Assembly: GCF_020103725.1 (NCBI RefSeq)
Contig: NZ_JAHXBG010000005.1
Span: 124,001 to 188,000 of the forward strand
Direction: 5' to 3'
DNA from: Hyalangium gracile
GTDB taxonomy: Bacteria; Myxococcota; Myxococcia; Myxococcales; Myxococcaceae
DNA length: 64,000 bases
The notes beneath the pieces were generated by a model that worked only from the letters and a program-made list of their open reading frames with translations, made no database searches and was not told the DNA's origin. This document shows, piece after piece, positions 38,201 through 47,948 of the stretch. Position 1 is the stretch's first letter. Each line of letters starts with the position of its first letter. The position numbers and the translations under genes are program-made.

Positions 38201-41200
38201 GCTGGGCACCGAGCCGGCCCGCCCCACCCCGCGTCCGCCGCCGCCGCTACCGGAGGCCACGCTCTTCTCCCTCTTCGAGCGTCAGGCCTCGCTCCGCCCG
38301 GAGGCCACGGCCCTGGTGGAAGGCGAGACGCGAGTGACGTATGCCGCGCTGGAGCGGAGAGCCCGTCAGCTCGCACGCCGCCTGAGGGCCCACGGCGTCC
38401 GCCGAGGCGATCGGGTAGCGCTGTACCTCGAACCCTCGGCCGAGCTGATCGCCGGCATCCTCGCGGTGCTCCGAGTGGGCGGCACCTACGTCCCACTCGA
38501 TCCGGCGTACCCGGGTGAGCGCGTCCGCTTCATCCTGGAGGACTGCGGGGCCGCGAAGGTGCTCACCACCCGAGCGCTGCGAGAGAAGCTCCCCGCGAGC
38601 CGCACGGAACCGCTGGAGCTGGACGTCCCGGACGCGGCGGAATCCTCCCCAGGGAACGACCCCGCGCCCGTGCCGGTCTACGGAGAGGACGGCGCGTACA
38701 TCATCTATACGTCGGGCTCGACCGGGCAGCCGAAGGGCGTGCGGGTCACCCACGCCAACGTCGTCCGGCTGTTCGAGTCCGCCACGACGTGGTTCCCCCT
38801 GGGCCCGGAGCAGGTGTGGACCCTGTTCCACTCCCCGGCCTTCGACTTCTCCGTCTGGGAGATGTGGGGAGCGCTGCTGCACGGTGGCCGGCTGGTCATC
38901 GTGCCGTACCTCGTGGCGCGCTCGCCGCGAGAGTTCCACCGGCTCCTCACCTCCGAGCAGGTGACGGTGCTCAACCAGACGCCCTCGGCGTTCCAGCAGC
39001 TCGCCCGCGCGGACGAGGAGCTGGGAGGCTCCGGCCTGGAGGCGCTGCGCTGGGTCATCTTCGGCGGCGAGGCGCTCGACTTCGGGAGCCTGGTGCCGTG
39101 GTTCGAGCGGCGGGGAGATCGCCAGCCCACGCTCGTCAACATGTACGGCATCACCGAGACCACCGTGCACGTCACCTGGCGGCCCGTCACGCTCGAGGAT
39201 GCAAGGCGAGGAGGCAGCCTCATCGGCCAGCCGCTGGCGGACCTGCAGCTCCACGTGCTCGACGCGCAGGGGCGGCCCACGGCCATCGGAGAGCCAGGAG
39301 AGCTCTACGTCGGAGGCGCGGGAGTCTCGCAAGGCTACCTGGGCCGGCCGGAGCTCACGGCCACCCGCTTCGTCCCGGATCCGTTCTCGGGCATCCCCGG
39401 GGCGAGGCTCTACCGGAGCGGAGATCGGGCCAGGAGACGCTCGGATGGCGAGCTCGAGTTCATCGGCCGCATCGACGGCCAGGTGAAGCTGCGCGGCTAC
39501 CGCATCGAACTGGGAGAGATCGAGGCCGCGCTGCGTACCCACCCGTCCGTGGCGGACGTGGCCGTGTCGCTGCACGGGCGAGGCGGCGAGGACGCACGGC
39601 TGGTGGCCTACGTGGTCTCCCGGGAGGACGCCCTGGTGCCCGAAGCGCTGCGCACCCACCTGCGCACGCGCCTGCCCGAGTACATGATCCCCTCCGCGTG
39701 GGTGCCGCTGGAGGCGCTGCCTCTGACGCCCCACGGGAAGCTGGACCGCCGCGCGCTGCCCGAGCCACGCCTCCAGGCGGAGCCCCAGGCAGGCGGCTCT
39801 TCGGAGGAAGCAGCGAACCGGACCCCGACGGAGCAGGTGCTCGCGGGGCTCTGGACGGAGCTGCTCGGCCTGCAGAGAGCCATCGGACGTCGGGCCGACT
39901 TCTTCTCACTCGGTGGGCACTCGCTGCTCACGGTGCGAATGCTCCACCGCCTGGAGGAGACCTTCGGCGTCACCCTGCCGCTCCAGGCCATCTTCGAAGA
40001 TCCTTCGCTGGAAGGGCTCGCCGCGCGCATCGACGCGGCGAAGCTCACCCATCAGGCCCTGCCCCCGCTCATCCGCGCGCAGCCAGACGCGGGGCCCGCG
40101 CCGCTGTCTCACGCCCAGGAGCGGGTGTGGTTCCTCGAGCAGCTCGCTCCAGGCAACACGGCGTACAACGTCCCCATGGCCCTGCGCCTGGAGGGCGAGC
40201 TGGATGTCTCGGCGCTGGAGCGAGGCCTGAGCGAGCTGGTCCGCCGTCACGAGGCACTGCGCACCGTGGTGCAGTCGCGGCAGGGAGTGGCCACGCAAGA
40301 GGTGCGCCCGGCCACGCCGCTGAAGCTGCCCTGCACCGATCTCTCCTCGCTGTCGCGCGAGGAGCGCGAGCTCCGGGCCCGAGCCCTGGCCACCGAGGAA
40401 GCGGCGCGCCCGTTCAACCTGGAGAAGGGACCACTGTTCCGGGTCCAGCTGCTGCGGCTGTCCTCCGAGGACCACGTGCTGCTGGTGGGCATGAGCCACC
40501 TCGTATGCGACGGCGTGTCACAGGGGGTGTTCCTGCGAGAGCTCGCGGCCCTCTACGAGGCCTTCAAGGCTGGCCAGCCCTCCCCCCTGCCCGAGCTCCC
40601 GCTGAGCTTCGGGGACTACGCGCGCTGGCAGCGGGAGTGGCTGCGCGGCAAGGCGCTCGACTCGCTACTGGGCTTCTGGCGCGAGGAGCTGAAGGACCTT
40701 CCCACCGTGGAGCTGCCCACGGACCGCCCGCCTCCGCCCATCCAGACGTGGCGCGGCGCGGCGGTGTCGGCGGCACTGCCCGCGGAGCTGTCGGAGCGCC
40801 TGCGAGCCCTCGGACAAGCCGAGGGGGCCACGTCCTTCATGACGCTGCTGGCGCTCTTCGAGGTCGTCCTGCACCGCTGGACCGGGCAGGAGGATCTGGT
40901 GGTGGGCACACCCATCGCCAACCGAGAGCGCAAGGAGACGCAGGGCGTGGTCGGCTTCTTCGCCAACACGCTCGTGCTGAGGACGAGGCTGGAGGGACGG
41001 CCGAGCTTCCGCGAGGTGCTGCGGCGAGTCCGGAGCGGCGCACTGCGGGCCTACGCGCACCAGGACCTGCCCTTCGAGAAGCTGGTGGAGGAGCTGCAGC
41101 CGGAGCGGGATCCGAGCCGCAACCCCCTGTTCCAGATCCTCTTCGCGCTGCACCGGGAGTCTCCGCTGCTGGAGAGCTGGGACGAGCTGACGGTGAAGCC

Positions 41201-44165
41201 CCTGCCCTTCGACATCCAGGCGGCCAAGCTCGCGCTCGAGCTGCATGTCACCGAGACGTCGCAGGGCCTCTCGCTCTACGCGCTCTTCAACACGGACCTC
41301 TTCGACGACTCGACGATCCTGCGGCTGCTGGAGCACCTCTCGAGCCTCGCCGCGGAGGTCTGCGCCCGACCGGACGCGCCGATCGGCCGGCTCGCGATGC
41401 TGTCTCCGGAGGAGCGCCTGAGGCTCGTGGCCGGCAACGCGCCCCAGGTGCCACGCGCTCCGGGGCTCCGCCTGCACGATCTCCTCACCCGGCAGTTCGC
41501 CCTCACGCCTGACGCCATCGCCGTGGAGCTGGGCGGGCAGCAGCTGACGTACGCGGAGCTGGACCGCCGCTCCGCCGACATGGCGAAGCGCCTGCGAGCG
41601 CTCGGAGTCGGTCCCAACGTTCGGGTGGGCATCCACCTGGAGCGCTCGCTCGAGCTGATGGTCTCGCTCGTGGCGACGCTGCGAGCCGGCGGGGCCTACG
41701 TCCCCCTGGAGCCCTCGCTGCCCCGGGACCGGCTGGCCTTCATGATCGAGGACAGCGAAGTCGCCGTCATCCTCGCGCCAGCCAGCGCCGAACTGCCCAC
41801 GGGAGCGGCGACACGACTGGATCCGCTGGAACAGGGAGAGGCTCCCGCCGCCGTGCCCGCGCACGAGCCCGACGAGGAGGATCTGGCCTACGCCATCTAC
41901 ACCTCGGGCTCGACGGGACGGCCCAAGGGAGCAATGAACACCCACCGGGCCATCGTCAACCGACTCCTCTGGATGCAGGAGGCGCTCGGCCTCACGGAGA
42001 CGGACGCCGTCCTGCAGAAGACGCCGATCGGCTTCGACGTCTCGGTGTGGGAGCTGTTCTGGCCGCTCATGACGGGCGCCCGGCTCGTGCTCGCCCCTCC
42101 CGGCGCGCACACGGATGCGGCGCGGCTGGCGGCGCTGGTCCGCGACCACGCCATCACCACGCTGCACTTCGTGCCCTCGATGCTGCACTTCTTCCTGGAG
42201 GAGCCAGGACTCGGAAGGCCAGCCGCGCTCCGGAACATCGTCTGCAGCGGCGAAGCACTCGGGGCGGAGCTCCGGGATAGGTGCCTGAAGGCCCTGCCCA
42301 AGGCCACCCTGTGGAACCTCTACGGACCCACCGAGGCAGCCGTGGACGTGACGTGGTGGCGCTGTGCTCCCGAGGACCAGCGCCGCTTCGTGCCCATCGG
42401 CCGTCCCATCGCCAACCTCCGCCTCTACGTGCTGGACGCGGAGCTGGAGCCCGTCCCCGTGGGCTGCCCCGGAGAGCTCTACATCGCGGGAGTGGGTCTG
42501 GCGCGCGGCTACCTCGGCCGGGCGGACCTCACCGCCAGCAGCTTCCTGCCCGATCCCTTCTCCCCCGAGCCCGGTGGCCGCATGTACCGCACCGGTGACA
42601 TCGGCGCTGTCCTGCCGGATGGCTCCCTGCGCTACCTGGGCCGGAGGGATCACCAGGTCAAGGTGCGCGGCGTCCGCATCGAGCTGGAGGAGCTCCAGTC
42701 GGTGCTGTCCACCCATCCGGACGTGCGCGACGCGGTGGCGCTGGCCCTGGACGCGGGTGGTGCCGAGGCGCGCCTGGTCGCCTGGTACCGCCCGAAGGAC
42801 CCCGCTCGGAAGCCGGACGCGGAGGCACTGCGAGACTGGCTGCTCGAGCGGCTCCCCGAGCCCATGGTGCCGTCCACGCTGCTGCCGATCGAGCAGTACC
42901 CGGTGACGAACAACGGCAAGCTGGACCGGCGAGCGCTGCTGGCCGAGGCGGGCCGAGCCCCCCGCACGGGTCCCCGCAAGGCCACGATTCCACCGCGCAC
43001 GCCGGAGGAGAAGGCCATCGCCGGGATCCTGGCGGAGCTGCTGGGCGTGGAGCAGGTGGGGGTGAAGGACGACTTCTTCGAGCTGGGAGGCCACTCGCTG
43101 CTGGCGCTCCAGCTCCTGGAGCGGGTGCGCAAGGAGTTCGGACGGACGCTGCCACTGGCGGCCATCTTCCAGGCTCCGACGGTGGAGGGCATGGCGAAGC
43201 TCCTGAAGGACGATCGAGGAGGGCTCGCCTTCAGCCCGCTGGTCCCCATCCGAGCCAAGGGCCGAGGCGAGCCCCTGTTCTGCCCGGCGCCGGTGGTGGG
43301 CATCGTCTTCCCCTACTTCGAGCTGGCGTCGCTGCTGAAGACGGATCGTCCCATCTACGGCCTGCAGCCACGAGGGCTGGACGGTCGCGAGCCGGCCCAC
43401 CGCACCATCGAGGAGATGGCGGCGTGGTACGTGGACGCGATCAAGCTCGTGCAGCCACGAGGGCCCTACCACCTGTGCGGCTGGTCCTTCGGCGGACTCG
43501 TCGCCTTCGAGATGGCGCGCCAGCTCAAGGCGCGTGGCGAACAGGTGGCGAGGCTGGTGCTGCTGGACACGCCCTCCCCGTCTCGGCCGAGCCTGCGGGG
43601 ACTGGCCACGGAGGGCCGCCTGCTCTGGGGCATCGTCTCGCGGCACCTCTGGACATACCTCAGCGGGTACGCGGCGCTGCGACTGCTCGGGAAGTCGGAC
43701 GCGCCCGAGGTGAAGAAGGACAGCGCGCTCTGGCGCGATCTCTTCCCGAAGCTCCAGCAACTCGTCGCCGAGTCCGCCATGGCCCCGGTCATCCCCGAGG
43801 AGTCCCGGGTGCTGATGTTCCAGCAGGCGGAGATGGACCAGCTCTTCCGCGTCTTCCTCTCCAGCGCGATGGCCTCGGCGCGCTACCGGGGAGGCTCCTA
43901 CGGAGGGCCGATGTACCTGATCCGCGCGAGCGAGGACGCCGACCCGAAGGAGGATCAGGCGCTGGGCTGGACACGCATCGTGCGGGGGCAGGTGCACCGC
44001 CGGCCGGTCTCAGGCAGCCACATGACGCTGCTGCGAGCGCCCCACGTCCAAGAGGTGGCGGCGGTGCTGGACGAGGTGCTCCGGCCCCGAGAGCCCGCCT
44101 CGAAGAAGGCCCCTGAGGCCACGTCCTCCGAGGCCGGACCTCACGCGAACCGGAGGGCGTCATGA
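32253..44165 (+). CDS. NRPS three modules with terminal thioesterase, TubC-C-A(nMT)-PCP-C-A-PCP-C-A-PCP-TE (3970 aa)
   Basis: Final assembly-line protein. TubC-like docking at 1-55. Module 1: C (HHIVADGWS near 206), A (YTSGSTGQPKG near 679), nMT (VLELGCGTGMLLFG near 1057), PCP near 1490. Its code D-A-F-F-L-G-G-T-F-K is valine-like. Module 2: C with LHIVSDGW near 1690 (first His replaced by Leu), A near 2030-2500 without MT, PCP (LGGHSLLTVR near 2553). Its code D-F-W-N-I-G-M-V-H-K is the classical threonine code. Module 3: C with SHLVCDGVS near 2749 (first His replaced by Ser), A near 3100-3560, PCP ([10 protein letters not shown] near 3610). Its code D-V-W-H-V-S-L-V-D-K is serine-like. The thioesterase (about 3670-3950) has GWSFGG near 3743 and a likely catalytic His in GSHMTLL. 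It should release the peptide, by hydrolysis or by lactonisation onto a Thr, Ser or polyketide hydroxyl. Confidence 0.96.
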
Positions 44166-44827
44166 AGCGACTGGGGGACACCTGGGGCACCACGGGCGTC
44201 GCGATGTTCGTGTTCCTGAAGGGGCTGGATCACGTGCTGGGCAAGGAGGGCTCCGAGGCGGCGTTGCCAGCGGCCTGGCGCCTCTACGAGCGGTTGCAGA
44301 GGACGTTCACGGCCGCCGAAGACATCGCCCGCCTGAGACAGTTCGAGCACCTGCCCGCGGGCTCGCTGGGGCGGGAGTTCTGGGAGTACTGCCAGCGGCA
44401 CGGGTTCCCGCTACCGGGACAGCCGGGAGCCATCCCCTTCGACGCGGTGCGGCACGACGTCATCCACCTGATGGCGGGCTACGGCCCCGACAGGGAAGGC
44501 GAGCTGCTGCTGGTCGCCTTCTGCTGTGGCTTCTTTGGCAAGCGGCGGCCCCACTCGACGGGCAGACAGGTCGTGGGGCCGGGCCGGCTCATGTACACGC
44601 TGCGCCTGCCTGGGGATGAAGTCCCCGCCACCGTCCGGCACATGCGGCGAATCGCGCGGGAGCTGGGGCGCCGCGAGGGGGCGACTGTCTCCGAGGCCCG
44701 TGTCGAGCGGGCCTACGAGCGGGGCCGGGCCATGACGGTGGACCTGCTGAACGGCTGGGACTACCTGCTCGTGGCGCACCGGCCGCTGGAGGAGCTGCGG
44801 CGGCGCTACGGCATCCTGCCCGAGTAG
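44162..44827 (+). CDS. Coq4-family protein
   Basis: A 221-residue protein whose ATG overlaps the stop of the last synthetase (ATGA) with GGAGGG upstream, so it belongs to the same operon. It carries the Coq4 metal-binding signature H98-D99-x2-H102-x11-E114 (HDVIHLMAGYGPDREGE), with Coq4-like surroundings (GREFWEYCQRHGFPLPG before, LLLVAFCCGFFG after). No signal peptide is seen. Family knowledge: Coq4 proteins act in ubiquinone biosynthesis and are reported to catalyse oxidative decarboxylation/C1 hydroxylation of the ring precursor, binding a metal with this motif. Its place here suggests a tailoring or release step on the lipopeptide or its polyketide part, or a quinone-linked self-resistance role; neither can be shown from sequence. 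Family assignment is fairly secure, function in the cluster is unknown. Confidence 0.78.
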   Translation: MKRLGDTWGTTGVAMFVFLKGLDHVLGKEGSEAALPAAWRLYERLQRTFTAAEDIARLRQFEHLPAGSLGREFWEYCQRHGFPLPGQPGAIPFDAVRHDVIHLMAGYGPDREGELLLVAFCCGFFGKRRPHSTGRQVVGPGRLMYTLRLPGDEVPATVRHMRRIARELGRREGATVSEARVERAYERGRAMTVDLLNGWDYLLVAHRPLEELRRRYGILPE

Positions 44828-44847
44828 GAGGGCGAGCCCGGGCCCTC
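44828..44847. terminator. Possible bidirectional hairpin between convergent genes
   Basis: GAGGGC (44828-44833) pairs with GCCCTC (44842-44847) around an eight-base loop, right between the stop codons of the operon and the convergent radical SAM gene. There is no T-run on either strand, so intrinsic termination is only a possibility. Confidence 0.3.
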
Positions 44848-46444
44848 AGCGGGTGACGGCGGCGCTGGCCGGAGTGCCGACCTTGAGGGGCACGGGCATG
44901 GGCGCGGCGGCGCGGGACAGGTGGGGCTCCCAGAGGCCACCTTCCTTGTACATGTGCCGGATGCTCAGGTACTGCAGGAGCACGGTGCTCACGAAGCTGA
45001 TGGACTGGGGCTTCGTCCGGGCGTACCGCATGACGGAGCTGAACATGGCGGTCTCCTCGCGGCCGAGGCGAGGCAGGGCGCTCATCAGCTCCATGCTGTC
45101 CATGTCGAGCTGGCGCACGAAGGGGGGCTCGCCAGCGGACAGGTGACGCGGATCGCGGCGCTCGCCGAGCGAGTCGATGAACTGGCGGATGCGCGCCTCG
45201 AAGGAGGCGGGGCTGTAGAGGTTGTTGGCCAGCCACTGGATGCCGGCCATGAGCTGCTCGCGGCTCATCTGGCGAGGGACGATGTTGGTGCTCCAGGGCA
45301 CGGAGGCGCCCTTCACATCCTCGGACTCGAGCAGGCGGCCCTCGGCACGCATACGGGCATGCAGCGGCGTGGCGGCCGGAGCCACCAGCGCGCCGAGCGT
45401 GAAGACGGGGATGGTGGTGGCGGAGGCGAAGCGGAACTGGCGCTCGAAGATGTCGGGGCCATCCGAGTCGAAGCCGACCATCATCCCGCCGATGACGAGG
45501 ATGCCATGCTGGGCGAAGCGGCGGATGCGCTCGACGAGATCGATGCCGGTGTTCTGGCGCTTCTTGGTCTCGCGGAGGCTGTCCTCATTGGGCGTCTCGA
45601 TGCCGATGAAGACGTTGGTGAGGCCGGCCTCGGCGCACATGCGAAGCATCTCCTCGTCCGCGGCGGCGTCGATGGAGATCTGGGTGACGAACTCCACCTT
45701 GCCCTGTCGCTGGGAGAGGTTCCACTCCTTGAGGGCCTGGAGCAGCTCCTTGGCGCGAGAGCGGTAGATGGTGAAGTTGTCGTCGCAGAGGAAGACGACG
45801 CGGTAGCCGTAGCGGTAGACGATGTCGAGCTCGGCGAGCACCTGGCCGACGGCCTTGTGGCGCTGCTTGCGGCCCAGGTACTGGATGACGTCGCAGAACT
45901 CGCACTGGAAGGGGCACCCGCGAGAGGTCTGCACGCTGGCCATGAGCGCGCGGTCGTTCGGGTAGAGATCCCACCGAGGGAGGGGCGAGGTGGAGAGCTC
46001 CGGGCGGGTGCCGGTGTAGCGCTCCTTGAAGCGGCCCTCGGCGAGATCGGAGAACACCTGCTCGGCGATCTCCTCCATCTCCCCGACGACGAGGATGTCG
46101 GCGTGGGGCTGGACGAGCTCGGGGCTGAGGCTGGCGTGAGGGCCACCGATGAGGACCTTCTTGCCACGCTTGCGGAACTCGGCGGCGAGGACCTGCATGC
46201 GTCCCCACTGGCTGACCTTGCCGGTGAGGCCGACGTAGTCGGCGGGAGTGTCGAAGTCGATGTCCTGGATGAACTCGTCGCACAGGGTGACGTCGAGCTT
46301 GTGCTGGGCCATGGCGGCGACGGTGGGGAGGGCGAGGTCCGCCACGACGGCCGTCCGGGGGAGGCCCCAGGCGGAGTAGGCCTCACCGCTGAGGTAGCTG
46401 GGAATGTCGCACCGCGGGTTGATCAGATAGAGCGACTTGGCCAC
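44846..46444 (-). CDS. Cobalamin-binding radical SAM protein
   Basis: 532 residues from GTG 46444, chosen because it starts the conserved KSLYLINPRCDIPSYLSG segment and has GAGG about nine bases upstream; the frame stays open further to 46525. The N-terminal half (about 1-160) looks like a B12-binding fold (YVGLTGKVSQW, KKVLIGGPHAS, ILVVGEMEE). The radical SAM cluster motif is C177-x3-C181-x2-C184 (RGCPFQCEFC), followed by DVIQYLGRKQRHK and further TIM-barrel motifs (FIGIETPNEDSL). Proteins of this class include methylases acting on unactivated carbons (the HpnR type) and cyclases. It is convergent with the NRPS operon, 18 bp from its last stop, and divergent from the DUF6484 gene. It could add C-methyl groups to the peptide, or be a neighbour without a link. 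Fragments of its 5' end recur further downstream. Confidence 0.85.
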   Translation of the reverse strand: MAKSLYLINPRCDIPSYLSGEAYSAWGLPRTAVVADLALPTVAAMAQHKLDVTLCDEFIQDIDFDTPADYVGLTGKVSQWGRMQVLAAEFRKRGKKVLIGGPHASLSPELVQPHADILVVGEMEEIAEQVFSDLAEGRFKERYTGTRPELSTSPLPRWDLYPNDRALMASVQTSRGCPFQCEFCDVIQYLGRKQRHKAVGQVLAELDIVYRYGYRVVFLCDDNFTIYRSRAKELLQALKEWNLSQRQGKVEFVTQISIDAAADEEMLRMCAEAGLTNVFIGIETPNEDSLRETKKRQNTGIDLVERIRRFAQHGILVIGGMMVGFDSDGPDIFERQFRFASATTIPVFTLGALVAPAATPLHARMRAEGRLLESEDVKGASVPWSTNIVPRQMSREQLMAGIQWLANNLYSPASFEARIRQFIDSLGERRDPRHLSAGEPPFVRQLDMDSMELMSALPRLGREETAMFSSVMRYARTKPQSISFVSTVLLQYLSIRHMYKEGGLWEPHLSRAAAPMPVPLKVGTPASAAVTR

Positions 46445-46546
46445 GTGTCTGCCTCGCACAGCAGCGGATGGACCGGCTCGCGGAGTGTACATGGGCGCAC
46501 TCCGAGTCCACCACTGTCGATTCACCGCTTGGTATACGCTAGGGGC
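46445..46546 (+). promoter_or_regulatory. Divergent intergenic region, putative DUF6484 promoter
   Basis: The 102 bp between the divergent radical SAM and DUF6484 genes. A block ending in TATACGCTAGGGGCATG (copies 2 and 3: GATACACTAGGGGCATG) is conserved in all three copies. The TA-rich hexamer lies only a few bases before the ATG and AGGGG sits one base from it, so the mRNA leader may be very short. No clear -35 box was seen. Activity is inferred from conservation only. Confidence 0.35.
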
Positions 46547-47092
46547 ATGACTTCAGCGCCCTCCTCGAAACCTGGAGCCGCGGCCACCGAGACGCTCGAG
46601 CTCATCACGACGCCGCGAACAGGCTGGCTCGTGGGAGTGGATGGCGAGGGGCGACCGCTGGTGGACTTCGAGGGCAACCGCCATGGCCCCAGCGCCGCGC
46701 GAAGAACCCTCCCGCTGGAGCCGGAGGCCCTGCGGAGCGCGGTAGCCCAGCGCCAGGGCGTCATGCTGCTCTTCGAGAACGGCGACCCGCGCCTGCCGGT
46801 GATCATCGGCCTCTACCAGGCGGAGAGCGCCACCCCACTGCTGGACGCGATGCTCGAGGAGCCCAGCCCGGAGGCCCCACCCGAGCCCGAGCCCTCCCCA
46901 ACGCAGCCCATGGAGGCCCACGTGGACGGCAAGCGGGTGGTCATCGAGGCAGCCGACGAGGTCGTCCTGAAGTGTGGCCAGGCCAGCATCACCCTGCGCC
47001 GTAACGGCAAGCTCATCCTCAAGGGGACCTACGTCGAGACGCACTCGACGGGGGTGAACCGCATCAAGGGCGGCAGCGTCCAGATCAACTGA
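46547..47092 (+). CDS. DUF6484-like, gp5/VgrG-type OB-fold protein, copy 1
   Basis: 181 residues. The N-terminal part (about 20-95: GWLVGVDGEGRPLVDFEGN … GVMLLFENGDPRLPVIIGLY) has the pattern of the OB-fold domain of phage gp5/VgrG spikes. A proline/glutamate-rich linker (EEPSPEAPPEPEPSP) leads to a C-terminal stretch (LKCGQASITLRRNGKLILKG … NRIKGGSVQIN) that resembles the beta-prism end of VgrG proteins. I recognise this as the DUF6484 type, found near type VI secretion and polymorphic-toxin genes; exact biochemical role unknown. A small spike or adaptor that carries the Rhs effector is a reasonable guess. An upstream frame stays open from 44921 but is antisense to the radical SAM gene; the ATG at 46547 is shared by all three copies. 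Two paralogues follow at 48331 and 54951. Confidence 0.75.
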   Translation: MTSAPSSKPGAAATETLELITTPRTGWLVGVDGEGRPLVDFEGNRHGPSAARRTLPLEPEALRSAVAQRQGVMLLFENGDPRLPVIIGLYQAESATPLLDAMLEEPSPEAPPEPEPSPTQPMEAHVDGKRVVIEAADEVVLKCGQASITLRRNGKLILKGTYVETHSTGVNRIKGGSVQIN

Positions 47093-47109
47093 TCCACCTC
47101 CGCAAAGCA

Positions 47110-47349
47110 TCACTCGAGCGCCTCGAGTTCCGTCCATTCGTCGTAGATGTCTGCCTCCCAGCCGCGCTGGGCCCATTGTCCCGCACGCCACGCAGCCGTG
47201 AGGTGGGATTTGCCCTTCTCGGCGACCCGTCGTTTGTCGACGAAGAAGAATACGAGCGCCCAGATAGCCACACTGCCGTCGTCCATCCGAGTCGTCAGCA
47301 ACTTCACGAGGAGTTCAATCATGACTCCTGTGTGCGGCGGCCCGATCAC
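47110..47349 (-). CDS. Small hypothetical protein, possible membrane anchor or immunity protein
   Basis: 79 residues if GTG 47349 is the start, 70 from ATG 47322 (MIELLVKLLTTRMDDG). One hydrophobic stretch (SVAIWALVFFFV) near the N-terminus, then a basic and aromatic C-terminal half (KSHLTAAWRAGQWAQRGWEADIYDEW). I do not recognise the family. It is convergent with DUF6484 copy 1 and lies in the same position relative to it as other immunity-like genes do to copies 2 and 3. Composition looks protein-like on this strand and less so on the other. Confidence 0.5.
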   Translation of the reverse strand: MIGPPHTGVMIELLVKLLTTRMDDGSVAIWALVFFFVDKRRVAEKGKSHLTAAWRAGQWAQRGWEADIYDEWTELEALE

Positions 47350-47450
47350 GCCCCTGAGCGTCCCGGCGGAAGCTCTGGGGTTGATGCTCTCGCTTCCTTC
47401 AACGAACTGTAGCTGAAGGACGCAGGCGGGTGAGTTGCAAGGTAATTAAT

Positions 47451-47500
47451 GAGACCCTCCTCAAGTGCGACCACGCCAGCACCATCCTGCGCCGCATGGG
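47451..47500 (+). pseudogene. Relic of a DUF6484 C-terminus
   Basis: Read in one + frame this gives LLKCDHASTILRRMG, which lines up with LKCGQASITLRRNG of the three DUF6484 proteins; the DNA matches over about 50 bp with scattered changes. It is a decayed trace of a fourth copy. A short open frame around it (47430-47612) is unlikely to be functional. Confidence 0.5.
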
Positions 47501-47582
47501 CTTATGGATCTCGCACAACAGTCAGATTGGCCGTTCCCTCGACATAAGGGAATCCAAGGGAATAGTAAAATCAACACTGGAA

Positions 47583-47948
47583 TCAGCCCAAACCCGCGAA
47601 CTCACTTGGTAGTTCCCATACAAGAACAACGCGCAAAGGGCTCGCCCTCCCAGACTCCAAGACATAGGACCCTTCCGGCAAATCAGCCACATCCCCGGTG
47701 GACAAGTTCACCGACTCCACTCCGAAGTCGTATCTACAGGATCCTTCGAGCACGTAACAAACCCCGGCCCGCATCGCACCACTCAACCGCACCCCCGCCG
47801 GATAGACATGAGCCCTAAGCATGAATCTCCATGGCTGCCCATAAAGATCGCGAACCCCCTGCTCAGTAAGCGGTCCATCTGAAACACTCTCCCACCGACG
47901 CACCTCTATCGCACGTGGCCTCACTCTAGCCTCACGGGAAGACCACAC
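47583..47948 (-). CDS. Cupin-like small protein, putative immunity protein
   Basis: 121 residues from GTG 47948. The middle reads like a single cupin barrel: YPAGVRLSGAMRAGVCYVLE, then a stretch with glycine turns (STGDVADLPEGSY) and a final strand (LRVVLVWELP). No metal-binding His cluster is evident. The gene overlaps the end of the orphan toxin-tail gene upstream by 17 bp, the arrangement expected of a toxin/immunity pair, so an inhibitor role is inferred from context. The start could be an internal GTG (VRPRAIEVRRWE). Other possibility: a small-molecule-binding cupin unrelated to the toxin. Confidence 0.55.
   Translation of the reverse strand: MWSSREARVRPRAIEVRRWESVSDGPLTEQGVRDLYGQPWRFMLRAHVYPAGVRLSGAMRAGVCYVLEGSCRYDFGVESVNLSTGDVADLPEGSYVLESGRASPLRVVLVWELPSEFAGLG

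Larger units (their letters stand above)
46379..47092. repeat. Duplicated unit, copy 1 (radical SAM 5' end + divergent spacer + DUF6484 gene)
   Basis: About 714 bp that recur almost unchanged at 54784-55496 and, without the first part, at 48260-48876. This is taken as the parent copy because only here is the radical SAM gene complete. The repeated part covers the first about 65 bp of that gene, the spacer and the whole DUF6484 gene. Confidence 0.85.

Noticed and set aside
44921-46546. Long + strand frame running into DUF6484 copy 1
   Set aside because: It is antisense to the radical SAM gene, and copies 2 and 3 share only the ATG at 46547.
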